DNA of 64,000 nt from Streptomyces sp. NBC_00286 (GCF_036173125.1 NZ_CP108054.1:1426001-1490000), one strand, 5' to 3'. Numbered from the stretch's first letter, positions 53,641-62,779 are shown. Translations and numbers: made by a program. Notes: generated from the sequence alone by a model not told the origin.

Positions 53641-54380
53641 TTCAGACCCTGTTCGAAACGCCCAGCGCCTACCGCCCCACCGACGCCGAGATGGCCGCAC
53701 CCGTGCCGCCGGTCGAGGCCGTGCTGTTCGACTTCAGCAACACCATCTTCCAGATGATCGACCTGGAGTCGTGGCTGCGGCGCGTAGGCGCCGCCTCCGG
53801 CCGCCTCGCCCGACTGAACGAGCCCGGCGCCCTGACCGAGATCTCCCAACAGCTGCGCACCGCTTTCCAGTTGCCCACCGTCGTCGCCCTCCAGCAGGGC
53901 CGGGACCTCTCCCGCGAACAGCACCGCCGCGCCATGCACGGCTGGTGGGAGCGGGTGGACTTCCTGCGCGGCGCGGAGGAGGCGGCCTACCGGGAACTGA
54001 CCGCGCCGGACGCCTGGATCCCGTACCCCGACACCGAACCGGTGCTGCGCGCCCTGCGCGACCGCGGTCTGCGCATCGGCATCGTCAGCGACTTCGCCTG
54101 GGACCTGCGCACCCACCTCACCCACCACGGCCTGGAGTCCCTGTTCGACACCTGCGTCATCTCCTACGAGCAGGGCCGCGAGAAGCCCGATCCGCAGCTG
54201 TTCCTGAAGGCGTGCGCCGACCTCGGCGCCGACCCCCGCGCCACGCTCATGGTCGGCGACAACCCCGTACGTGACGGCGGCGCGACCGCCTGCGGCCTGC
54301 GGACGTACATCCTCCCGGCCGAGCACCGCACCGGGGACCGCGGCCTGGCGGACACGCTCCGGCTGGTGGCCTCGCGCTGA
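53637..54380 (+). CDS. HAD-superfamily hydrolase
   Basis: 247 residues. Motif I is VLFDFSNTIFQ: the nucleophile Asp is present (FDF), but the second Asp is replaced by Asn (DFSN), where most HAD phosphatases have DxD. Motif II Ser is in IGIVSDFAWD, motif III Lys in QGREKPDPQLF, and motif IV in LMVGDNPVRDGGA. The change at DxD+2 makes phosphatase activity uncertain. GTG start overlaps the DeoR stop (GTGA), so it belongs to the polyol operon. Confidence 0.85.
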   Translation: MIQTLFETPSAYRPTDAEMAAPVPPVEAVLFDFSNTIFQMIDLESWLRRVGAASGRLARLNEPGALTEISQQLRTAFQLPTVVALQQGRDLSREQHRRAMHGWWERVDFLRGAEEAAYRELTAPDAWIPYPDTEPVLRALRDRGLRIGIVSDFAWDLRTHLTHHGLESLFDTCVISYEQGREKPDPQLFLKACADLGADPRATLMVGDNPVRDGGATACGLRTYILPAEHRTGDRGLADTLRLVASR

Positions 54381-54413
54381 CCGCAAGCGCTTCTTCGCTA
54401 CGTGCAGCAATGG

Positions 54414-55283
54414 TCAGCGAGGGGCAGAAGAGGCCGCCATGTTCTGATCGGCGGCCCAGGAGGCGAGGATGCGCAGCCGCTCGTGGGTGGGAGAACCGGG
54501 GGCGGCGGTCCAGACGGTGAGGTGCTGGTCGGGGTCGGTGTTGGCGGTGAGGGTGTCCCAGTCCAGTACGAGTTCTCCGACGACCGGATGGTTGAGGGTC
54601 TTGGTGCCCACGGTGCGGGCCACGACCTTGTGTTCGCCCCACCACTGGGCGAACTGCTGGTCCCGCGTGGACAGTTCACCGACCAGCTCGATCAGCCGCG
54701 GCTCCTGGGGATACTTCGCCGCCTCCATCCGCAGCTGTGCCACGGCGATCTGCGCCGAGCCCTTCCAGTCCGCGTACAGGCTGCGCATCGCCGGATCGGT
54801 GAAGATGAGCCGCGGGTAGTTGCGGTGCTTCTCCGGGATACGGGAGAAGTCGGTGACCAGCGCGGCCGCCAGCGCGTTCCACGCCAGGATGTCGCCGCGC
54901 CGTCCCTGCACGATGGCCGGGGTCGCGGTGAGATCGTCCAGCACGCGTTGCAGTTGTGGCTGAACCTTCTGCCTGCCCTGGCGGCGGGGGCGGGTGGTGA
55001 TCTTGCCCGCGAGCTGGAAGAGATAGCCGCGCTCGTCGTCGTCGAGGTGCAGTACGCGGGCGAGGGTGTCCAGCACGGGAGCGGACGCCTGCATACGGCC
55101 CTGTTCGAGCCGGGTGTAGTAGTCCGTGCTGATCGAGGCGAGCTGGGCGACCTCCTCGCGGCGCAGCCCGGCAACCCGGCGGGGTCCGCCCGTCTCCGGC
55201 AGCCCGACCGTGCGCGGGCTCAGCTCCGAGCGGCGCTTCTTGAGGAATTCTCCCAGCTCATTGAGGGGGACATTGCTGGTCAT
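54414..55283 (-). CDS. XRE/MmyB-type transcriptional regulator
   Basis: 289 residues. The N-terminal XRE helix-turn-helix reads LRREEVAQLASISTDYYTRLEQGR, followed by the MmyB-like ligand-binding domain (VLDDLTATPAIVQGRRGDIL, NYPRLIFTDPAMRSLYADW, LDWDTLTANTDPDQHLTVW). This class usually sits next to an SDR or other reductase gene and represses it. Here the divergent cyclophilin-like and SDR genes are the likely targets. ATG 55283 is the start nearest to the domain. Confidence 0.92.
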   Translation of the reverse strand: MTSNVPLNELGEFLKKRRSELSPRTVGLPETGGPRRVAGLRREEVAQLASISTDYYTRLEQGRMQASAPVLDTLARVLHLDDDERGYLFQLAGKITTRPRRQGRQKVQPQLQRVLDDLTATPAIVQGRRGDILAWNALAAALVTDFSRIPEKHRNYPRLIFTDPAMRSLYADWKGSAQIAVAQLRMEAAKYPQEPRLIELVGELSTRDQQFAQWWGEHKVVARTVGTKTLNHPVVGELVLDWDTLTANTDPDQHLTVWTAAPGSPTHERLRILASWAADQNMAASSAPR

Positions 55284-55465
55284 GCTTCCCAGCATTCCAT
55301 CGATCGCACCCGGGGAAGAGGGGAGAGTTTCCTCCCAGGATGTATCTCTCCCGGGATGGATCCCTCCGCTTTTCGTGCCTGCGCTCGCGGGCGAGGCTGG
55401 ATTTCCAGCGGCCGTTCCCGGGTCCCGGTTGCGGTTCCCACCCTCGTACAGAAGGAAGCACCACC

Positions 55466-56017
55466 GTGGCCACTTTCGCATGGGTCGGCGTCGGCTCCGT
55501 CCTCGCCCGCGCCGCCGCAACCGCCGCGCTGCTGCTCACCGCGACCGCCTGCACCCAGGACTCTTCCCCGTCCTCGGCACCTCCGGAGCAGACGACGGCG
55601 TCCTCCGCTCCCGAGCGGGCAGCGACCGCCCCCGCCCCGTCCACCGCCTCCGGCAGGAACGCCATGAACATCCGGATCACCATCGACGGCACCCCGGTCG
55701 AGGTCACCCTCAACGACAGCGCTACCGCCCGGGACTTGGCCGACCAGCTCCCCCTCGAACTGACCCTCACCGACTTCCACCAGGCCGAGAAGATCGCCGA
55801 CCTGTCCCGCCCCCTGTCCACCTCCGGCGCCCCGCAAGGCGCCGACCCCCGCGTCGGCGACCTCGCCTACTACGCGCCCTGGGGCCAGCTCGTCACGTAC
55901 TACCGCGACGCCCCCTACGCCGACGGCCTGATCATCCTGGGCCACCTGCCCGACAGTGCCACCGAGCAGCTGGCCGCCGCGGACGAGGTCCCGGTCACCA
56001 TCGAGCCCGCATCCTGA
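55466..56017 (+). CDS. Cyclophilin-like-fold lipoprotein
   Basis: 183 residues, GTG start with GAAGGAAG upstream. A signal with lipobox LTATAC (Cys 29) is followed by a Ser/Thr/Pro/Ala-rich linker and a domain (~70-183: IRITIDGTPVEVTLNDSATARDLADQLPLELTL, VGDLAYYAPWGQLVTYYRD, IILGHL). The domain fits the cyclophilin-like DUF369-type fold. Proteins of this sort often adjoin redox genes; the function is unknown. The SDR gene follows 65 bp downstream. Confidence 0.82.
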   Translation: MATFAWVGVGSVLARAAATAALLLTATACTQDSSPSSAPPEQTTASSAPERAATAPAPSTASGRNAMNIRITIDGTPVEVTLNDSATARDLADQLPLELTLTDFHQAEKIADLSRPLSTSGAPQGADPRVGDLAYYAPWGQLVTYYRDAPYADGLIILGHLPDSATEQLAAADEVPVTIEPAS

Positions 56018-56082
56018 ATCGAACCCGCTCCCTGATCTGCCGCAATCTGTCGCATCACCGAGCCGACCGCGAAGGACGCACG

Positions 56083-56850
56083 ATGAAACCCGCCTACGAC
56101 TTCACCGGCCACGTAGCCCTCGTCACCGGAGCCGGCTCCGGCATGGGCCTGGCCACCGCCCGCGCCTTCGCCGAGTCCGGGGCCGCCGTCGCCCTCACCG
56201 ACATCGACGAAGCCGCCCTGAACGCAGCCGCGAAGGAGCTCAGCGGCGCGGGCCACCGAGTCCTCGCCCTCACCTGCGACGTCAGCGACGAGGAGCAGGT
56301 CGCCGCCGCGGTCGACCGTACGGTCGAGACCTTCGGCCGACTCGACATGGCCTACAACAACGCCGGCATCCAGATCCCGGCCAGCGACGCCGCCGAGGAG
56401 CCCGCCGAGCGGTTCGACCGCGTCAACGCCATCAACCTGCGCGGCGTATGGGCCTGTATGAAGCATGAGCTGCGGCACATGCGCGCCCAGGGCGGCGGCG
56501 CCATCGTCAACTGCTCCTCGCTCGGCGGCCTGGTCGGCCTCCCCGGCCGCGCCTCGTACCACGCCTCCAAGCATGGAGTGATCGGCCTGACCACCAGTAC
56601 GGCCCTCGAGTACGCCCCGCGCGGCATCCGCGTCAACGCCGTCTGCCCCGGCACCGTCAACACGCCCATGGTCAGCGACATGATCGCCAAGGGCGAGCTC
56701 GACCTCGCCGAGGCCGAGGCCAACCAGCCGATCAACCGGCTCGGTACCGCCGAGGAGATCGCCCAGGCCGTCCTGTGGCTGTGCAGCCCCGGAGCCAGCT
56801 TCGTCGTCGGCGTCGCCCTCCCCGTCGACGGCGGCTACGTCGCCCGCTGA
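56083..56850 (+). CDS. Short-chain dehydrogenase/reductase
   Basis: 255 residues of the classical SDR family. TGAGSGMGLATA binds NAD(P), the catalytic tetrad is in NAG (NNAGIQ), Ser (NCSSLGG) and YxxxK (SYHASKHG). An Asp after the second strand (LTDIDEAAL) favours NAD(H). The substrate is unknown; the cyclophilin-like gene and the XRE regulator make up the locus. Confidence 0.93.
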   Translation: MKPAYDFTGHVALVTGAGSGMGLATARAFAESGAAVALTDIDEAALNAAAKELSGAGHRVLALTCDVSDEEQVAAAVDRTVETFGRLDMAYNNAGIQIPASDAAEEPAERFDRVNAINLRGVWACMKHELRHMRAQGGGAIVNCSSLGGLVGLPGRASYHASKHGVIGLTTSTALEYAPRGIRVNAVCPGTVNTPMVSDMIAKGELDLAEAEANQPINRLGTAEEIAQAVLWLCSPGASFVVGVALPVDGGYVAR

Positions 56851-57051
56851 GGCGACCCGTCACCGAGCGGGCGCCGACTCCACCGGCGTCGGGCCCCGAG
56901 GCATATGCGACCAGCGTCCTGACCAGCCCTTTCACGGAACCACTTCCGCCTGACAGAAGCCGCCTTGCGCGCCTACCGTGGCCATCACGACTCTGAGTCC
57001 AACCACGGCACGCGGGGCGACGGCGCCCCGCCGACAGGGACGGGACCGCCC

Positions 57052-58122
57052 ATGCCTCATATAACCGCTTTCGCCAGGAACCAGTGGTACGTCGCCGCCT
57101 ATTCCGAGGAGGTCAGCCGCGAACTGCTCGGCCGTACGATCCTCGGTGAGCCGCTCGTCTTCTATCGCACCGAGGAGGACGGGACGCCCGTCGTCCTGCA
57201 CGACCGGTGTGTGCACCGCCGCTACCCGCTGTCCGAGGCCCCGACCCGGCTCGACGGCGACAAGATCGTGTGCGGCTACCACGGCTTCACGTACGACACC
57301 ACCGGCACCTGTGTGTACGTGCCCGGGCAGAAGCGGGTGCCGCGGACCGCGCGCGTCGCCTCGTACCCCGTCGTCGAGCAGGACTCCCTGATCTGGGTCT
57401 GGATCGGCGATCCGGCCCTCGCCGACCCGCAGACCATCCCGCGGGCGAAGCACCTCGACTCCCCCGGCTGGACCACCGTCCGCGGCATGGAGCCGATCGA
57501 CGCCGACTACGGGCTCCTCGTCGACAACCTCCTCGACCTCTCCCACGAGACGTACCTGCACGGCGGGTACATCGGCACCCCTGAGGTCGCCGAGACGCCG
57601 ATCACCACCGAGGTCGACGAGGGTGCGGGCATCGTGCGGGTGAGCCGGCACATGGACGACGCCGAATGCCCGCCGTTCTACGCCAAGTCGACGGGTATCG
57701 AGGGCCGGATCAACCGCTGGCAGGACATCGAGTACCACGCGCCGTGCCTGTACCTGCTGCACAGCCGCGTCGCCCCGGTCGGCGTGCTGCCCGAGGCGGA
57801 CGGCAGCGACCCGGGCGGCTTCCACACCGAGGTCACGTACTGCATCACGCCGTCCGGCGACGGCAAGGTGTACGACTTCTGGGCGGTCTCGCGCGACTGG
57901 GCGACTGAAGACGACGAGGTCACGGAGTTCCTGGCGGGCAACAACCGCACGGTCGTCATGCAGGACGTCACCGCCCTCAACCTGCTGCAGAAGACCCTCG
58001 GCACCGAGCGCCACGGCTACCAGGAGCTGAGCATCAACATCGACACCGGCGGCCTGGCCGCCCGCCGTATCCTCGCCCGGCTGGTCGAGGAGGGCGACAA
58101 GCCCATGGAGAAGGTGCAGTGA
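57052..58122 (+). CDS. vanA: Vanillate O-demethylase oxygenase subunit (Rieske)
   Basis: 356 residues. The Rieske cluster ligands are Cys53-x-His55 (DRCVHRR) and Cys74-x2-His77 (CGYHG); the mononuclear iron site is in DNLLDLSHETYLH (residues ~158-170). The FPxx and substrate domain match the vanillate monooxygenase class. With VanB it turns vanillate into protocatechuate and formaldehyde, feeding the pca operon at 26-32 kb. Other aromatic O-demethylases are possible. The stop overlaps the 66-aa gene (GTGA). Confidence 0.88.
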   Translation: MPHITAFARNQWYVAAYSEEVSRELLGRTILGEPLVFYRTEEDGTPVVLHDRCVHRRYPLSEAPTRLDGDKIVCGYHGFTYDTTGTCVYVPGQKRVPRTARVASYPVVEQDSLIWVWIGDPALADPQTIPRAKHLDSPGWTTVRGMEPIDADYGLLVDNLLDLSHETYLHGGYIGTPEVAETPITTEVDEGAGIVRVSRHMDDAECPPFYAKSTGIEGRINRWQDIEYHAPCLYLLHSRVAPVGVLPEADGSDPGGFHTEVTYCITPSGDGKVYDFWAVSRDWATEDDEVTEFLAGNNRTVVMQDVTALNLLQKTLGTERHGYQELSINIDTGGLAARRILARLVEEGDKPMEKVQ

Positions 58123-58319
58123 GCAGTCCCACCGGCGAGATCTACCGCATCGACTGGCTCCCGGGCACCGACGTCCTGCACGGCACCTGCCACTGCGGCG
58201 CCGAGCAGACCGCCCAGGACCCGATCGCGATGTGGGAGTGGATGCTCGGCCACCCCGAAGGCCACGCCCCTCAGGGCAAGGCCTCCCCAGCCAACGCCTC
58301 GCAAGGAAACGGCTCATGA
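58119..58319 (+). CDS. 66-residue protein between vanA and vanB
   Basis: GTG 58119 overlaps the vanA stop and its TGA overlaps the vanB ATG (ATGA 58316-58319), so all three are coupled. The protein starts IYRIDWLPGTDVLHGTCHCGAEQ (two Cys and two His that might bind metal), then DPIAMWEWMLGHPEGH; the tail is Ala/Ser/Asn/Gln-rich. I do not recognise a family. Position suggests an accessory or assembly factor. Confidence 0.7.
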   Translation: MSSPTGEIYRIDWLPGTDVLHGTCHCGAEQTAQDPIAMWEWMLGHPEGHAPQGKASPANASQGNGS

Positions 58320-59260
58320 CCCCGTACGAAGCCGAACTCGTCGTCGACCGCCGGGAGACGGCGGCCGACGGCGTGCTCGCCCTCAGCCTCCGCCATCCGC
58401 TGGGCGAGGAACTCCCCGCCTGGGAGCCGGGCGCGCACATCGATGTGCTGCTCGCCCCTGACCTGGAGCGGCAGTACTCGCTGTGCGGCGACCCCGCCGA
58501 CCGGCACGTCTGGCGGATCGCGGTGCTCCGCGAGCCCGACGGACGCGGCGGATCCGCCCATGTGCACGAGCAGTTGACGGCGGGCGACAAGGTCCGCGTA
58601 CGCGGCCCGCGCAATCACTTCGCCCTGGCCGACGCCCCCCGCTACCGCTTCATCGCCGGCGGCATCGGCATCACCCCGATCCTGCCGATGCTGGCCGCGG
58701 CCGAGGCGGCGGGCTCCGAGTGGACGCTGCTGTACGGCGGACGCACCCGCGACTCCATGGCGTTCACCGAGGAGTTGGCGCGGTACGGCGACAAGGTACG
58801 GATCTCACCGCAGGACGAGACGGGACTGCTGGACCTGGACACGGCTCTCGCCGATCCGGACGGGGACACGCTCGTCTACTGCTGTGGCCCCGGCCCGTTG
58901 CTTGACGCGGTCGAGGAGCGGTGCGGGGTGTGGCCGAAGGGGGCGCTGCATGTCGAGCGCTTCGAGCCGAAGGCCCAAGAGACAGGCGAGAACACCGAGT
59001 TCGAGGTGGTGCTCGAGCGGTCGGGCCACACCCTGACCGTCCCCGCGGACGTCTCCGTGCTCGACACCGTACGGGCCGCCGGCGTCGAGGTGCTCTACTC
59101 CTGTACCGAGGGCACCTGCGGCACCTGCGAGACCGACGTCATCGAGGGCACCCCCGACCACCGTGACTCCGTCCTCACCGACGAGGAGCGGGAAGCCGGC
59201 GAGACCATGCTCATCTGTGTGTCCCGGTGTGCCGGGAAGCGTCTCGTGCTGGACCTGTGA
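58316..59260 (+). CDS. vanB: Vanillate O-demethylase reductase subunit
   Basis: 314 residues of the phthalate-dioxygenase-reductase type. The flavin site is RQYSLCGDP, NAD binding is in GGIGITPILPML, and the C-terminal plant-type 2Fe-2S ferredoxin uses Cys263, Cys268, Cys271 and Cys301 (CTEGTCGTC, LICVSR). It moves electrons from NADH to VanA. Its 3' 50 bp overlap the end of the convergent IclR gene. Confidence 0.92.
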   Translation: MTPYEAELVVDRRETAADGVLALSLRHPLGEELPAWEPGAHIDVLLAPDLERQYSLCGDPADRHVWRIAVLREPDGRGGSAHVHEQLTAGDKVRVRGPRNHFALADAPRYRFIAGGIGITPILPMLAAAEAAGSEWTLLYGGRTRDSMAFTEELARYGDKVRISPQDETGLLDLDTALADPDGDTLVYCCGPGPLLDAVEERCGVWPKGALHVERFEPKAQETGENTEFEVVLERSGHTLTVPADVSVLDTVRAAGVEVLYSCTEGTCGTCETDVIEGTPDHRDSVLTDEEREAGETMLICVSRCAGKRLVLDL

Positions 59261-60035
59261 GCCCGGTGACCCGCAGGTCGGCCTCGATCCGGGCGACCGT
59301 GGCCAGCAGCGGAGGCAGCAGATCGCGGCGTACGGACTCGACCGAGTTACGGGCGGCGTGCACGGGCACGTTGACCGCCGCCACGACCTCGCCGTCCCGG
59401 TCACGCACCGGGACGGCGACCGAACGCAGCCCCTCCTCCAGTTCCTGGTCGACGATCGCGTACCCCTGACGTCGTACCCGGCGCAGTTCCGCGCGCAGCG
59501 CTCCGGCCGAGGCGAGCGTGCGGGCGGTCAGCGGGCGCAGATCGGCGCGGGACAGCCGGGCGTCGATCTCCTCGTCGGGCAGATGCGCCAGGATCACCCG
59601 GCCGACCGACGTCACATGCGCCGGGAAGCGGGTGCCGACGGTGATCGTCGCGGTCATGATGCGCCGCGTGGGAACCCGGGCGACGTACACGATGTCGTCG
59701 CCGTCGAGGACGCACAGGGACGACGACTCCCGTATCTGCGCGACGAGTTGCTCCAGATGGGGCTCGGCGATCTCCGGCAGGGTGAAACTGGACAGGTACG
59801 AGTAGCCGAGTTCCAGGACGCGCGGGGTGAGCCGGAACATCCGCCCGTCCGTGTGGACGTAACCCAGGTCGACGAGCGTGAGCAGGAAGCGGCGGGCGGC
59901 GGCGCGGGTCAGTTCGCAGGAGCGGGCCACGTCGCTCAGGGTCAGTTCCGGATGTTCGGCGTCGAAGGCGCGGATGACCGCGAGGCCGCGCTCGAAGGAC
60001 TGCACGAAGTGCGGGGCGCGGGCTTCAGCGGGCAT
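59211..60035 (-). CDS. IclR-family regulator (PcaU/PcaR/PobR-like)
   Basis: 274 residues. The winged helix is LTLSDVARSCELTRAAARRFLLTL and the IclR effector domain follows (LVAQIRESSSLCVLDGDDIVYVARV, GTRFPAHVTSVGRVILAHL, GYAIVDQELEEGLRSVAVPV). The N-terminal FVQSFERGLAVIRAF is typical of the PcaR/PcaU/PobR group that responds to aromatic acids. ATG 60035 has GGAGG 5 bp upstream. Its last 50 bp overlap vanB antisense. It likely controls the van operon, itself and the downstream ABC operon. Confidence 0.9.
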   Translation of the reverse strand: MPAEARAPHFVQSFERGLAVIRAFDAEHPELTLSDVARSCELTRAAARRFLLTLVDLGYVHTDGRMFRLTPRVLELGYSYLSSFTLPEIAEPHLEQLVAQIRESSSLCVLDGDDIVYVARVPTRRIMTATITVGTRFPAHVTSVGRVILAHLPDEEIDARLSRADLRPLTARTLASAGALRAELRRVRRQGYAIVDQELEEGLRSVAVPVRDRDGEVVAAVNVPVHAARNSVESVRRDLLPPLLATVARIEADLRVTGLTGPARDASRHTGTHR

Positions 60036-60060
60036 GATCGCCTCCACGAGGACGCACGGG

Positions 60061-60207
60061 CGTGCGTTCTGTACGCACGAGGGTGCGCTGTGCGCACGCT
60101 AGGAGCACGCTTCGGCAACTGTCAACGACTCGCACGTCACAAGCATTGACCATCTTGATGCAGGCGTTCTACGTTCGCGCCTGAGCACTACTGTGCGGTG
60201 TGCGCAC
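60061..60207. promoter_or_regulatory. Three IclR-type operators in the divergent spacer
   Basis: CGTGCGT-N5-ACGCACG stands at 60061-60079, GTGCG-CTGTG-CGCAC at 60083-60097 and GTGCG-GTGTG-CGCAC at 60193-60207. The first two lie by the IclR gene start and the third 37 bp before the ABC operon. They share GTGCG/CGCAC arms and were not found before vanA. Confidence 0.7.
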
Positions 60208-60244
60208 AGCCCGCCCTCCCGGCACTGTCCCATTAGGGGGAGTC

Positions 60245-61213
60245 ATGCGTCGTCTGCTCATCGGCCTGACGGTCTCAGCGGTGTTCGTCACCGCGTCGGC
60301 CTGTGGCTCGTCCAATTCCAGCGATTCGGCCGGTGACACCGCGGCCGACGGCACCACCACCGTCAAGGTCGGGATCATTCCCATCCTGGACGTGGCCCCC
60401 GTCTACTTGGGCCAGAAGAAGGGCTTCTACGAGAAGCGCGGCCTCAAGCTGGAGCTGACGCCCGCTCAGGGCGGGGCCGCCATCGTGCCCGGTGTCCTCA
60501 ACAACGAGTTCCAGTTCGGCTTCAGCAACACGACGTCCCTGCTGGTCGCCCAGTCCAAGAAGGTGCCCGTCAAGGTCGTGGCGAACGGTGTCGCCTCCAC
60601 CGCCGAGGAAGGTGCCGACTTCATGGGCACCACGGTGAAGAAGGGCAGCCCGATCAAGTCCCCCAAGCAGTTGGAGGGCAAGAAGGTCGCGGTCAACTCG
60701 CTGAACAACATCTGCGACACCTCGATCAAGGAGTCGGTCCGCAAGGACGGCGGCGACGCCTCCAAGCTCAAGTTCGTCGAGATGCCCTTCGACCAGATGC
60801 CCGCCGCGCTCGAGAACGACGATGTCGACGCCGCCTGCACGCCGGAGCCCGCACTCTCCACCGTCAAGGAAGCGGGCGGCACAGCCATCGCGGCGAGCTT
60901 CTACGACGTGGACCCGAACCTCACCGTGGCCATGTACTTCACCTCCCAGCAGTACGCGAAGCAGAACCCGGAGTTGGTGAAGAAGTTCCAGGAGGCGACC
61001 GCCGAGTCCCTCGAGTACGCCGACAGCCACCCGGACGAGGTCCGCGAGATCGTCGCCACGTACACGAAGATCCCGCCGACCCTGCTGGAGAAGCTGACCC
61101 TCCCCCACTGGCCGGCCGAGCCGAACCGCGCCTCCATCGAGCGGCTGGCCGAACTGGCCAAGCAGGACGGTCAGTTGAAGGAAGACCCCGACCTGGACGC
61201 GCTGCTGCCGTGA
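60245..61213 (+). CDS. NitT/Tau (NMT1)-family solute-binding lipoprotein
   Basis: 322 residues, lipobox ASAC (Cys 20). The mature domain has VGIIPILDVAPVYLGQKKGFYEKRGL, the NMT1/SsuA signature, and AQGGAAIVPGVLNNEFQFGFSN. Such proteins bind small organic anions, aliphatic sulfonates, pyrimidine precursors or, in some cases, aromatic acids. Its location after IclR operators points to an aromatic substrate. It starts the ABC operon. Confidence 0.9.
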   Translation: MRRLLIGLTVSAVFVTASACGSSNSSDSAGDTAADGTTTVKVGIIPILDVAPVYLGQKKGFYEKRGLKLELTPAQGGAAIVPGVLNNEFQFGFSNTTSLLVAQSKKVPVKVVANGVASTAEEGADFMGTTVKKGSPIKSPKQLEGKKVAVNSLNNICDTSIKESVRKDGGDASKLKFVEMPFDQMPAALENDDVDAACTPEPALSTVKEAGGTAIAASFYDVDPNLTVAMYFTSQQYAKQNPELVKKFQEATAESLEYADSHPDEVREIVATYTKIPPTLLEKLTLPHWPAEPNRASIERLAELAKQDGQLKEDPDLDALLP

Positions 61214-61983
61214 AAGCCGAAACCGCTCTGCTGGGCACGGCCGGATTCGCGGGCTTCCTCGTCCTGTGCGAGGCGGTCCCGCGGACCGGCATCGTCTCCG
61301 AGGACTACTTCCCGCCGGTCACCCGCATCGCCGACGCCCTGGTCACCGAGCTCGGCGACCAGACGTTCTGGACCGCGCTCGGGGACACGCTCACCGGCTG
61401 GGCACTGGGCCTCGCGATCGCGGTGACCGCCGGGATTCTGGCGGGCGTGCTGATCGCGGTCACGCCGTATCTGCGCGACGCGACCGCCTCCACGATCGAG
61501 TTCCTGCGCCCGATCCCGTCGGTCGCGCTGATCCCGCTCGCGGTGCTGCTCTACGGCACGGAGCTGCAGTCGGTGCTCCTGCTGGTGGTGTACGCCTCGT
61601 TCTGGCAGGTGCTGATCCAGACGCTGTACGGCGTCCAGGACGTCGACCCGGTCGCCGACGAGACGGCCCGCTCGTACGGCCTGGGCACCTGGGCCCGGGT
61701 CCGCCACGTCCTGTGGCCCACGGCCCTGCCGTACATCATGACGGGTGTCCGGCTGGCCGCCGCGGTCGCCCTGATCCTGGCGGTGACCGCCGAACTGGTC
61801 ATCGGCGCCCCGGGGTTGGGCCGACGCATCGCCGTCGCCCAGAGCTCACAGGCGGTGCCGGACATGTATGCGCTGGTGGTCGTCACCGGTGTGCTCGGCC
61901 TGCTGATCAACGTGGGCGCGCGCACGGTGGAGCGCCGCGCGCTGGCCTGGCACCAGTCGGTACGCGGGGAGGTGGCGGTGTGA
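61210..61983 (+). CDS. NitT/Tau-type ABC permease 1
   Basis: 257 residues, GTG overlapping the previous stop. Six helices; EAA-like loop DETARSYGLGTWARVRHVLWP and LELVIGAPGLGRRIA-like end. It pairs with the next permease. Confidence 0.9.
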   Translation: MKAETALLGTAGFAGFLVLCEAVPRTGIVSEDYFPPVTRIADALVTELGDQTFWTALGDTLTGWALGLAIAVTAGILAGVLIAVTPYLRDATASTIEFLRPIPSVALIPLAVLLYGTELQSVLLLVVYASFWQVLIQTLYGVQDVDPVADETARSYGLGTWARVRHVLWPTALPYIMTGVRLAAAVALILAVTAELVIGAPGLGRRIAVAQSSQAVPDMYALVVVTGVLGLLINVGARTVERRALAWHQSVRGEVAV

Positions 61984-62759
61984 AAAACCTGGCCCTGCGC
62001 CTGTTCTTCGTCCTCGCGCTGCCCCTGATCCTGGTGATCGCCTGGTGGTTCGCCTCCGACAGCAGCACCGACGTGTACTGGCCGCCGCTGCGCACGATCC
62101 TCACCACGTTCCCGGACGTGTGGACGGGTGAGCGGCTGCGCGACGACGTCCTGCCCAGTCTGCTGCGCCTGCTGGCCGGCTACACGGCGGCGGCCGTCGT
62201 CGGTGTCGCGCTGGGCACGGTCATCGGCTCGTACCGCCGCGTCCGGGCCGTGTGCGAACCGGTCCTTGAGTTCCTGCGGGCGGTGCCGCCGCCCGTGCTC
62301 GTGCCGGTCATCATGCTGTTCGCCGGCATCGGCGACACGATGAAGATCGCCGTGATCGCGAGCGGCTGTGTGTGGCCGATCCTGCTGAACACGGTCGAGG
62401 GCGTACGGGCGGTGGACTCGGTGATGTCCGAGACGGCCCGCTCGTACGGCATCACCGGCCCGGCCCGGCTGCGTCATGTGGTCCTGCGGTCGGCGAGCCC
62501 GCAGATCTTCGCGGGGCTGCGGCAGGCGCTGTCCATCGGCATCATCCTGATGGTCATCAGCGAGATGTTCGCCGCCAGCAACGGGCTCGGCTTCACCATC
62601 GTCCAGTTCCAGCGCAACTTCGCCATCCCCGACATGTGGACCGGCATCCTGCTGCTCGGCCTCCTGGGCTTCGTTCTCTCCGTCCTCTTCCGACTGGTCG
62701 AGCGACAGGTGCTCGGCTGGTACCACGGTCTGCGCGACACCTCCCGGCGGTCGTCGTGA
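61980..62759 (+). CDS. NitT/Tau-type ABC permease 2
   Basis: 259 residues, GTG 61980 overlapping the previous stop. Helices are similar to permease 1; EAA-like loop SETARSYGITGPARLRHVVL, and ISEMFAASNGLGFTIVQ. Having two non-identical permeases suggests a heterodimeric channel. Confidence 0.9.
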   Translation: MKNLALRLFFVLALPLILVIAWWFASDSSTDVYWPPLRTILTTFPDVWTGERLRDDVLPSLLRLLAGYTAAAVVGVALGTVIGSYRRVRAVCEPVLEFLRAVPPPVLVPVIMLFAGIGDTMKIAVIASGCVWPILLNTVEGVRAVDSVMSETARSYGITGPARLRHVVLRSASPQIFAGLRQALSIGIILMVISEMFAASNGLGFTIVQFQRNFAIPDMWTGILLLGLLGFVLSVLFRLVERQVLGWYHGLRDTSRRSS

Positions 62760-62779
62760 CGCTTGCGAAAGGGCAGTCC

